Source of the DNA: Neolewinella lacunae
GTDB taxonomy: Bacteria; Bacteroidota; Bacteroidia; Chitinophagales; Saprospiraceae
Length of the DNA: 45,901 nt
Direction: 5' to 3'
NCBI RefSeq assembly: GCF_014349155.1
Contig: NZ_JACSIT010000029.1
Location: 1-45,901, forward strand
Part shown: positions 6,737 to 13,222 of the stretch, one piece after another
Numbering within the stretch: position 1 is the stretch's first letter
Layout of the letters: each line of letters begins with the position of its first letter
Position numbers and translations under genes: made by a program
The notes under the pieces: model-generated
Databases searched by the model: none
Told to the model about the DNA's origin: nothing
What the model saw: the letters and a program-made list of their open reading frames with translations, nothing else

Positions 6737-7351
6737 ATGGCTAGATATACTGGTCCTAAGGCGAAAAAAGCCCGCGCACTTGGCGAACCGATCTTCGGTT
6801 TCAGCCGCGCATTCGAAAAGAAGAAATACCGGCCCGGCATGCACGGCAACACCCGTGGCAAGCGTCGGCAGCCCTCTGACTACAAACTCCAACTGACGGA
6901 GAAGCAGAAGGCCAAGTACACCTACGGGGTGCTTGAGCGGCAGTTCCGTAACCTTTTCGAGAAAGCCGCCGCCAACCGGGGCATCACCGGTGAAGTGCTC
7001 CTGCAGTTGCTCGAAGCCCGCCTGGATAACGTAGTCTTCCGCATGGGCCTGGCCAGCACCCGCCGCGCCGCCCGCCAGCTCGTATCCCACCGTCACATCC
7101 TGCTCAACGGCCGCGTCAACAACGTACCCTCTACGCAGTTGCGCCCCGGCGACGTCATCGCCGTACGCGGTAAGTCCCAGGGCCTCGAAGTCATCCGCGA
7201 TGCCGCCAGCAGCAAGAGCAACGTCCGCAACTACGGCTGGCTCTCTTTCAGCTCCGATAAAATGGAAGGCACCTTCCTCGCTTACCCCGAAGAAGGCACC
7301 ATCCCCGAAAAGATCAACGCCCAGTTGATCGTTGAACTTTACTCTAAGTAA
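6737..7351 (+). CDS. rpsD: 30S ribosomal protein S4 (zinc-less form)
   Basis: 204 residues, starting [21 protein letters not shown]. The S4 RNA-binding domain covers about residues 94-155 ([20 protein letters not shown], then [13 protein letters not shown] and LRPGDVIAV). The N-terminal domain has no cysteines, so this is the C-minus form. In E. coli S4 also represses the alpha operon. The 87-nt gap upstream holds TTCCCCAT/ATGGGGAA (6652-6659 / 6710-6717), a weak inverted repeat that could frame a control structure. Confidence 0.98.
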   Translation: MARYTGPKAKKARALGEPIFGFSRAFEKKKYRPGMHGNTRGKRRQPSDYKLQLTEKQKAKYTYGVLERQFRNLFEKAAANRGITGEVLLQLLEARLDNVVFRMGLASTRRAARQLVSHRHILLNGRVNNVPSTQLRPGDVIAVRGKSQGLEVIRDAASSKSNVRNYGWLSFSSDKMEGTFLAYPEEGTIPEKINAQLIVELYSK

Positions 7352-7447
7352 GGTTGCCGAGTCTTTCCGCACGCTGGTTCGCCGGCGCGCGGAAAGAACC
7401 CCTCGGGTGGTGTGCCCTCCCCCCCGCCCCCTTCGGGCCACCATCCA

Positions 7448-7480
7448 GTCCCCAGCCAGGTCTAAAGACCCGCTGGGGAC
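7448..7480 (+). promoter_or_regulatory. Two-step hairpin between rpsD and rpoA
   Basis: GTCCCCAGC (7448-7456) pairs perfectly with GCTGGGGAC (7472-7480), and inside it GGTC/GACC (7459-7462 / 7467-7470) closes a TAAA loop. An AT-rich stretch AAATTAATTTAAAG follows, not a T-tract. It lies in an unusually long 210-nt intra-operon gap and may be a processing, stability or repressor-binding element. Confidence 0.5.
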
Positions 7481-7561
7481 AAATTAATTTAAAGTCCAGG
7501 TGTACTTTTTCGCTTAGCCCTATCGGCCGAAAAGACCCCACTCAAAGCGATATATCAAAAT

Positions 7562-8566
7562 ATGAGCAGTATTCTGAACTTCCAAAAGCCGGACAAAATC
7601 ACGATGCAAAAGTCGAATGATTTTCAAGGCACCTTTGAATTCAAACCCCTGGAACCCGGCTTCGGCCAAACCATCGGTAACTCCCTGCGCCGGGTGCTCC
7701 TCAGCAGCCTCGAGGGCTTCGCAATCTCCGCCGTCCGGATCGCCGGTGTCGACCACGAGTTTTCTACCATCCGCGGCGTTACCGAGGACGTGGTGGAAAT
7801 CATCCTCAACCTCAAGCAGGTCCGCCTCAAGCGCCTCATCAAGATGGATGAGAACGTCGAGGAAGAAAAAATCTACCTGACCATCAGCGGCAAAGACCAG
7901 TTCACCGCCAAAGACATCGGAGACCACACCAACGTCTTCAAGGTCATGAACCCCGAACTGCTGCTCTGCACCATGGAACCCTTCGTGAACCTCGAAGTGG
8001 AACTGACCATCACCAAAGGCTACGGTTACGTCCCCGCCGACGATAACCTGCCCAAGAACGCCCCCATCGGCGTGATCCCCGTAGACGCCATCTACACCCC
8101 GATCAAAAACGTAGCCTACCGCGTAGAAAGCACCCGCGTAGGCCAGCGCACCGACTACGAGAACCTGATCCTTGACGTCAAAACCGACGGCACCATTCAC
8201 CCCGAAGACGCCGTTCGCGAAGCCGCCAACATCATCATCCAGCACCTCGTCCTGATCACCAACGAGGCCATCGTCTTCGAAAGCAGCGGAACGCGCGAGG
8301 AAACCATCGTCGATGAGCACATCCTCCACATGCGCAAGCTCCTCAAAACGAGCCTGGAAGACCTCGACCTTTCCGTCCGCGCCTACAACTGCCTCAAGGC
8401 CGCCAAGATCAACAGCCTCGGCGAGCTCGTCCGCTACGACACGCACGAACTGCTCAAGTTCCGCAACTTCGGCAAGAAATCCCTCGTCGAAATCGAAGAA
8501 CTGCTGGTAGAAAAGGGCCTGACCTTCGGGATGGACCTCGGCAAGTACAAACTCGACGAAGAGTAA
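7562..8566 (+). CDS. rpoA: DNA-directed RNA polymerase subunit alpha
   Basis: 334 residues with both alpha domains. The N-terminal assembly domain carries GFGQTIGNSLRRVLLSSLEG (dimer and beta contact) at about residues 33-52. The C-terminal DNA-binding domain (about 255-325) has LSVRAYNCLKAAKINSLGEL and the helix-hairpin-helix FRNFGKKSLVEIEELL. The ATG at 7562 gives MSSILNFQKPDKI, the usual Bacteroidota start. It scaffolds RNA polymerase and contacts upstream promoter DNA and activators. Confidence 0.98.
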   Translation: MSSILNFQKPDKITMQKSNDFQGTFEFKPLEPGFGQTIGNSLRRVLLSSLEGFAISAVRIAGVDHEFSTIRGVTEDVVEIILNLKQVRLKRLIKMDENVEEEKIYLTISGKDQFTAKDIGDHTNVFKVMNPELLLCTMEPFVNLEVELTITKGYGYVPADDNLPKNAPIGVIPVDAIYTPIKNVAYRVESTRVGQRTDYENLILDVKTDGTIHPEDAVREAANIIIQHLVLITNEAIVFESSGTREETIVDEHILHMRKLLKTSLEDLDLSVRAYNCLKAAKINSLGELVRYDTHELLKFRNFGKKSLVEIEELLVEKGLTFGMDLGKYKLDEE

Positions 8567-8614
8567 ATCTCCCCGGCCCGGCACACCCCGCCGGCCCGCT
8601 AAGAAAACACGGAC

Positions 8615-8636
8615 TGTCCGTTGCCCGGACATTTTT
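8615..8636 (+). terminator. Terminator-like hairpin between rpoA and rplQ
   Basis: TGTCCG (8615-8620), a 5-nt loop and CGGACA (8626-8631) followed by five T. The stem is short, so partial termination or attenuation before rplQ is more likely than a full stop. Confidence 0.5.
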
Positions 8637-8671
8637 ACTACTACAAACCGGCAATTACCGTCGCTGCACCT

Positions 8672-8700
8672 GGAGGGGTCCGTCCTCCGCTAAACAGCGG
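8672..8700 (+). promoter_or_regulatory. Paired small hairpins in the rplQ leader
   Basis: GGAGG/CCTCC (8672-8676 / 8684-8688) and CCGCT/AGCGG (8687-8691 / 8696-8700) overlap by two bases and so are mutually exclusive. They end 32 nt before the rplQ ATG. A switch role is inference only. Confidence 0.35.
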
Positions 8701-8732
8701 CAGTGTGTTGCCAACAAATCTTCCCCCAGACC

Positions 8733-9242
8733 ATGCGTCACGGAAAAAAAGTTAACCACCTGGGCCGCACCAGCGCCCACCGGAAAGCGTTGCTCAGCAA
8801 CCTTGCCATCGCCCTCATCACGCACAAGCGCATCAACACGACCCTGGCCAAGGCCAAGGCCCTGCGCGTGTACGCCGAGCCCCTGATCACCAAGGCGAAA
8901 ACCAACGACACCCACAACCGCCGCATGGTGTTCAGCTACCTTCAGAACAAGGAAGCCATCATCGAGCTTTTCGACGTGGTTGCACCCAAAGTCGCCAACC
9001 GCCCCGGTGGTTACCTGCGCGTCATCAAAACCGGCTTCCGCCAGGGTGACGGCGCCGAAATGGCCATGATCGAACTGGTAGACTTCAACGACGTCTACAA
9101 CAAGGAAGGCAAAGCCGCCGGCAAGTCCAAGCGCAGCCGCCGCGGTGGCAAAGGCAAAGGTGGTTCCTCCGCTGCGCCCCCCGTTGCCGCAGCTCCCGCA
9201 GTAGTTGCTGCCGCCGCTCCCGCCGCCGCCGAGGAGGAGTAA
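8733..9242 (+). CDS. rplQ: 50S ribosomal protein L17
   Basis: 169 residues from [20 protein letters not shown], the invariant L17 N-terminus; the frame is open ten codons upstream but that is not conserved. The core ends near residue 115 and is followed by a basic stretch and an Ala/Pro-rich low-complexity tail ([17 protein letters not shown]), longer than the E. coli protein. It is the last gene of the operon and is followed by a strong terminator. Confidence 0.97.
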   Translation: MRHGKKVNHLGRTSAHRKALLSNLAIALITHKRINTTLAKAKALRVYAEPLITKAKTNDTHNRRMVFSYLQNKEAIIELFDVVAPKVANRPGGYLRVIKTGFRQGDGAEMAMIELVDFNDVYNKEGKAAGKSKRSRRGGKGKGGSSAAPPVAAAPAVVAAAAPAAAEEE

Positions 9243-9267
9243 ATCCTCACCATTCTAAGTTCATCTG

Positions 9268-9292
9268 GGCGCTGCCGCAGGTGCAATGAAAG
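9268..9292 (-). repeat. Dispersed repeat, copy 3 (inverted, variant)
   Basis: On the minus strand TTTCATTGCACCTGCGGCAG (9292-9273) and the following GCGCC match bases 174-198 at 23 of 25 positions. It lies between rplQ and its terminator. Confidence 0.7.
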
Positions 9293-9300
9293 GGATTAGA

Positions 9301-9342
9301 AAGCAAGCCTTGCCAGGTCACTACGATCGGCAAGGCTTGTTT
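9301..9342 (+). terminator. Intrinsic terminator of the alpha operon
   Basis: A 14-bp stem (9301-9314 with 9329-9342, one G-U) centred on CAAGCCTTGCC, with a 14-nt loop, ends in TTGTTTCGTTT. It follows rplQ by 58 nt. Confidence 0.85.
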
Positions 9343-9358
9343 CGTTTGGAGGGGCTAA

Positions 9359-9390
9359 TGAGTGAATGAGTGAATGCGTGAATGAGCTGC
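9359..9390 (+). repeat. Octamer array TGAGTGAA, copy 2
   Basis: TGAGTGAA, TGAGTGAA, TGCGTGAA, TGAGCTGC run head to tail and lead into CGCACGAG, the same order as the array at 339-292 (TGAGCTGC CGCGAG). Confidence 0.75.
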
Positions 9391-9471
9391 CGCACGAGAT
9401 AGGCTGCCGCACGAGATAGGCTGCCGCACGGGATAGGCTACCGCACGGGATACGCTACCGCACAGATTTGG
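9387..9471 (+). repeat. 17-bp tandem repeat, five copies
   Basis: Units CTGCCGCACGAGATAGG (twice), CTGCCGCACGGGATAGG, CTACCGCACGGGATACG and CTACCGCACAGATTTGG follow without spacers. They drift steadily from left to right. No open frame runs through them with family signatures. Confidence 0.85.
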
Positions 9472-9503
9472 AGTACTACCCACCATTGCTCCTTTCCCCC
9501 CTA

Positions 9504-9527
9504 TTCACGCATTCGCTCATTCACTCA
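9504..9527 (-). repeat. Octamer array, copy 3 (inverted)
   Basis: On the minus strand TGAGTGAA, TGAGCGAA, TGCGTGAA occur from 9527 to 9504, preceded on the plus strand by CTCCTTTCCCCC, a word shared with the pyrimidine repeat at 199-270. Confidence 0.7.
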
Positions 9528-9534
9528 TTCCCCC

Positions 9535-9570
9535 AAAAAAAAGCCAGCTTCCCGAGGGGTGGGAGCTGGC
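9535..9570 (-). terminator. Terminator-shaped hairpin facing the minus strand
   Basis: GCCAGCT-T-CCC (9543-9553) pairs with GGGAGCTGGC (9561-9570) with one bulged base, and on the minus strand eight T follow (9542-9535). No minus-strand gene ends here, so it may be part of the repeat cluster or the end of an unrecognised antisense RNA. Confidence 0.5.
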
Positions 9571-9724
9571 AGCAGGTTAACAGGGGAACGTTCATGGGAT
9601 TATACAACACAGAGATTGAACAGGAACACGGGCTTAGATCGCGGCAAGCGACAAAGTCTTACCTTCGGGACTGCGGAAAAACTGCCCGGTTTGATTTTTT
9701 TTGGGGCAGGACTGCCATAACACT

Positions 9725-10285
9725 ATGCCATTGCCACATCCGGACCATCGCTACCTGACTGCACTGCGGGAGAACGATTCGCAGACGCTGGAGGCCCTCT
9801 ATCGCCTGGCCAGTCCCGGGGTGCAGCAATGGGTACTGGCCAACGGCGGGACGATGGCCGATGCGCGGGACCTCTTCCAGGAGGCCCTCATCAGCCTGCA
9901 CCGCAGCGCCCACCAGCCGGATTTTTGCCTGCAGTGCCCCATCGGTGCGCTCATCTTCACCATTTGCCGCAACCAGTGGATCAGCCAGTTGCGCCGGAAA
10001 AAGCGGGAGGCGGAGGTAAGAAAAATTGAGGCCGAACGATATATCCCCGAATCCGCCACGGTCTCGGCCTACGAGCGGTGGGAAGAGGATCAGCTCGAAA
10101 AGCAGCGTCTGGATGCTACGCTGGCACAACTCTCGGAGACGTGCCAGCAGTTGCTGCGGCTGCTGGCCCGGGGGATCTCTCCGGCGGAGGCGGCAGAGCG
10201 GCTGGGAATGTCGAACGCCAACACCGTCTACCGCCGCAAGAATGCCTGCCTGACCCGCTGGCGGGAACTACTAGAAGCGAAGTAA
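9725..10285 (+). CDS. ECF-type RNA polymerase sigma factor (sigma-70 family)
   Basis: 186 residues from MPLPHPDHRYLTAL; an upstream ATG at 9701 is open but gives no extra family sequence. Region 2 (about residues 10-105) contains the DARDLFQEALISLHR core-binding helix and FTICRNQWISQLRRKKREAEV at its end. Region 4 (about 125-185) has LSETCQQLLRLLARGISPAEAAERLGMSNANTVYRRKNACLTRW, a helix-turn-helix for -35 recognition. It is written here as two parts: residues LSETCQQLLRLL, then SNANTVYRRKNACL. The next gene begins 7 nt later and has the anti-sigma layout, so this sigma is probably controlled by membrane sequestration. The box TACCTTCG at 9660-9667 is a weak promoter candidate. Confidence 0.9.
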   Translation: MPLPHPDHRYLTALRENDSQTLEALYRLASPGVQQWVLANGGTMADARDLFQEALISLHRSAHQPDFCLQCPIGALIFTICRNQWISQLRRKKREAEVRKIEAERYIPESATVSAYERWEEDQLEKQRLDATLAQLSETCQQLLRLLARGISPAEAAERLGMSNANTVYRRKNACLTRWRELLEAK

Positions 10286-10292
10286 ACTGGCA

Positions 10293-11030
10293 ATGACCAA
10301 CGAAGAAAACTACCTCCGCATCGAGGCCTACCTGCAAGGGGAACTGGATGCCACCGAACGGGCGGCCGTGGAAGCGCTGGCGGAGCGCGATGCCGACTTT
10401 GCCCGGGCCTTGGCCGAACGGCGGGCGTTGGCCAGCCACCTGCGCGCCGAAGCCGGGGCAGACGCGCTGCGCTTTACCCTGGCTGACCTCGGCGCGAAGT
10501 ATTTCCCCTCCGAGGCAAAGACCGCCCGGCTCCCCCGGCCCCGCAGGCAATGGCTGGCCCTGGCGGCGGTGGCGGTAGTGGTGCTCGTGCTTACCCTCGG
10601 CGGCATCGCCTGGTGGCCTGCGGGTGCGGCCAATTACGCAGATTTTGCGCGCCACGAACCCCTGGCCCTGGTGGAGCGGGGAGCCGCCGATCAACTGCCC
10701 AGCCGGGCGGAAGCGGCCTACAACGCCGGTGAATTTGAGCAGGCCATCCCCCTGCTGGAAAGCTACCTGGAGGAGCACCCCGCCGATGAACGGGCCCGCC
10801 TGGCCCTCGGCGTGTCCCTGCTGGAGCGCAACCGCGACCAGGAGGCGGTGGACATCTTCACGGCCATCGCCGCAGGAAAGTCTTCGCTGGCCGCCTACGG
10901 CAACTGGTACCTGGCCCTGGCCGCCGTAAAGCGGGGAGAAAGCGCCGCCGCAGAAGCTTTCCTCCGGCGCATCCCCACCAGTGAAAGCTACCTCAAAGCC
11001 CAGGTGGAACGCCTGCGGGCAGCCCTGTAA
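10293..11030 (+). CDS. Membrane TPR protein, putative anti-sigma factor
   Basis: 245 residues. Residues 1-85 are a soluble helical segment (EAYLQGELDATERAAVEALA resembles the start of Bacteroidota anti-sigma proteins), a single membrane helix spans about 87-108 (WLALAAVAVVVLVLTLGGIA), and residues 137-240 on the far side carry TPR-like repeats (AAYNAGEFEQAIPLLESYLE). There is no HxxxCxxC zinc anti-sigma motif. Position directly behind the sigma gene and the one-TM topology suggest it holds the sigma at the membrane and senses something with its periplasmic TPRs; this is inference. Confidence 0.75.
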   Translation: MTNEENYLRIEAYLQGELDATERAAVEALAERDADFARALAERRALASHLRAEAGADALRFTLADLGAKYFPSEAKTARLPRPRRQWLALAAVAVVVLVLTLGGIAWWPAGAANYADFARHEPLALVERGAADQLPSRAEAAYNAGEFEQAIPLLESYLEEHPADERARLALGVSLLERNRDQEAVDIFTAIAAGKSSLAAYGNWYLALAAVKRGESAAAEAFLRRIPTSESYLKAQVERLRAAL

Positions 11031-11110
11031 CCCCAGTAAAGCCGGACTTAAGTTCCTACGTGGCCACAGTTTTCAAGCGAATTGCGTCATCCTTATCCTA
11101 AATTGATCCC

Positions 11111-13201
11111 ATGCAAAGTATTGTTCTCAAGACCCTTTTCCTGGTGAGTTTCCTGGGCGGCGGCCACCTCGCAGCCCAGTTGTTCTCCGACCCCTTCGAC
11201 GCAGACCTGGCGGCCTGGACGGCCATCGGAGCCTGGTCCTGGGATGCCAACGGCGCGGCGGAGGGCAGTCCCGACGCCGACTGGCGAAACCGCAGCCGCA
11301 TCCAGTCTGCATCGCGCGGCGGAGCGGCCCTGTTTGCCGGCCCTGAGCAAGACGGGCAATTGCTCTCGACCATCATTGACGTTCCGGCGGCAGTAACGGA
11401 GGTTTACCTGAGCTTTTACCAGTACTACCGCTCCAACGGAGGGGGCGGGCGGGTCCGCATCCTGGCTGGCGGCGTGGAGGTGAGAACCTTCCCCCTCACC
11501 ACCGGTCTGGAAGCGGACGACGAAAGCTCGGCGGGCAATTTCATCCTGCTGGATTTAAGTGACCTATTGGCCATCGGCATCAACGCCTTTCAGATCGAAT
11601 TCGACGTCGAGGGGGCAACCCGGTTCTGGCTGCTGGACGACGTTAACGTCAGCACCACCCGGCCCGCCCGGCCCACCTTCCCCCGCTACTTCGGTGAGGC
11701 CCTGAGCAGTTTTGGCATACCTTATATTGTGGATGAAAGGGGGGCTCCCGCCGTCCCCCGGCAACTGGTCGCAGACTTCTTACCCGGTGTGACGGAGGCA
11801 GAACGCGCTGACTTCCGCGATGCCTTCGGGGCCAGGCTCCTTCGCTCCTGCGTCTGCGATCGCCTGGAAGTGTGGGAAATGCCCGGCGGACTTTTCTTCG
11901 ACGCGACAACGGGTGAACCCCTCGGCAACCCCTCCGAAATCCTCCAGAACACCCTGCCCGGCATGGGGATGAATAAGGTCGATGGCCTCGACCTCAACTA
12001 CTACAGTTACAATGATCTGCAGGCCCTCAACCCGGGCCCCAACCTTCCCCTCACCGCCGAGCAAGTAGCCAGCTTCCCACTGGGCGGCGGCGGGCTAAAA
12101 GTGGCCATCCTCGACACGGGCATTGATCTGGACCACCCTGACTTTAACGGCATGCTCTACCGCGACACCGACGGGGTAGGGGACAACTCCGATAATGACC
12201 AGGACTGCTACCCCGATAACCCCCTGGGCTGGAACTTCGTCGATGACAACAACAACCCCGAAGATAACAATGGCCACGGAACGCACGTCAGTGGCATCGT
12301 AGCGGATCTGCTGCGGGACTGCGACGACTGCCAGGCCCAGATCCTGCCCTACAAAACCCACGACAGCCACGGCGTCGGTACCCTTTTTGCGTCGGCCTGC
12401 GCGGTTTTGCAGGCGGCGGTAAACGACGGAGCCACGATCATCAACGCCAGCTGGGGGTTTTACGGGGGCGGCAGCACCATCCTGCGCAGTGCCATTGATA
12501 CGGCGGGCAACTACGGTGCCGTCCTCATTGCCGCAGCGGGCAATGACTCCCTCAACCTGGTGGCCGACCGGCAGTACCCCGCCACCTACGAACTGCCAAA
12601 TGTTCTCTGCGTGGGAGCCGCCGAAAACTCCGTTACGGATGGCATCGTCCTGGCGGCTTTCAGCAACTACGGCAGTGCTTTTGTCGATCTGGCCGCCGAC
12701 GGGGTGGACATCGAAAGCAGCGTACCCGGTGGCGGCCGGGGCCTGAAATCGGGGACCTCCATGGCCACTCCGGCCGTCAGCGCGGCGGCGGCACTCTACG
12801 CCTGCAGCCAGGACGGCCGGTTGGGCGGGGCCCTGGCCTTCCTGATGAAAGACGCGAATAAGGAAAGAAACCTGGTGGGCGTCCAACAGGGCAACTACCT
12901 CAACCTCGAAGGGCTTTGCCCGGGGGTAGTAGATGAAGAGATTGACCAAGTTGGGGGGATCTTCACGGCCTTCGCCAACGCAGATTTTTCCAAAGTAACA
13001 GTGCGGGCGCTCGTAGACCTGCCCGGCGCGCTGGTGGGGCTTTACGGTCCGGAGCAAACCCTGCTGGACAGCCAGCGGCCTGACAGTTTCACGCGGGGCA
13101 GCGAAGTTGTTTTTGCCATTTCGACGCCACAACGGGGCAATTACCTGCTTACGGTGCGCGCCGGCGGGCGTACCTGGACCCAACGTTTGGTAAATCGGTA
13201 G
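11111..13201 (+). CDS. Secreted S8 (subtilisin-family) serine protease
   Basis: 696 residues with signal peptide (cleavage near LAAQ, residue 24). Residues 25-190 form a jelly-roll-like beta domain (LFSDPFDADLAAW ... FWLLDDVNV), followed by a prodomain-like stretch and the S8 catalytic domain from about 325. The triad is Asp335 (VAILDTGID), His389 (NGHGTHVSG) and Ser550 (GTSMATPA), with oxyanion Asn478 (AAAGND). All are intact, so it should be active. A C-terminal beta domain of about 80 residues follows. I see no typical type A T9SS sorting tail. It lies 80 nt after the putative anti-sigma gene and 21 nt before the CHAT gene. Its substrate is unknown; cleavage of the membrane regulator or the CHAT protein is one idea. 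Confidence 0.92.
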   Translation: MQSIVLKTLFLVSFLGGGHLAAQLFSDPFDADLAAWTAIGAWSWDANGAAEGSPDADWRNRSRIQSASRGGAALFAGPEQDGQLLSTIIDVPAAVTEVYLSFYQYYRSNGGGGRVRILAGGVEVRTFPLTTGLEADDESSAGNFILLDLSDLLAIGINAFQIEFDVEGATRFWLLDDVNVSTTRPARPTFPRYFGEALSSFGIPYIVDERGAPAVPRQLVADFLPGVTEAERADFRDAFGARLLRSCVCDRLEVWEMPGGLFFDATTGEPLGNPSEILQNTLPGMGMNKVDGLDLNYYSYNDLQALNPGPNLPLTAEQVASFPLGGGGLKVAILDTGIDLDHPDFNGMLYRDTDGVGDNSDNDQDCYPDNPLGWNFVDDNNNPEDNNGHGTHVSGIVADLLRDCDDCQAQILPYKTHDSHGVGTLFASACAVLQAAVNDGATIINASWGFYGGGSTILRSAIDTAGNYGAVLIAAAGNDSLNLVADRQYPATYELPNVLCVGAAENSVTDGIVLAAFSNYGSAFVDLAADGVDIESSVPGGGRGLKSGTSMATPAVSAAAALYACSQDGRLGGALAFLMKDANKERNLVGVQQGNYLNLEGLCPGVVDEEIDQVGGIFTAFANADFSKVTVRALVDLPGALVGLYGPEQTLLDSQRPDSFTRGSEVVFAISTPQRGNYLLTVRAGGRTWTQRLVNR

Positions 13202-13222
13202 GGATGGGGCCATTTTTAGGCC

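Noticed and set aside
6146..7444. 432-codon minus-strand frame opposite rpsK and rpsD
   Set aside because: Antisense to conserved ribosomal genes; no family signature.
7520..8632. 370-codon minus-strand frame opposite rpoA
   Set aside because: Shadow of rpoA, with an extreme Val/Asp/Glu/Phe composition.
9387..9471. CRISPR-like array
   Set aside because: The 17-bp units abut with no spacers and decay along the array, so it is a simple tandem repeat. No cas genes are in the window, although the CHAT-sigma cassette recalls type III-E systems.
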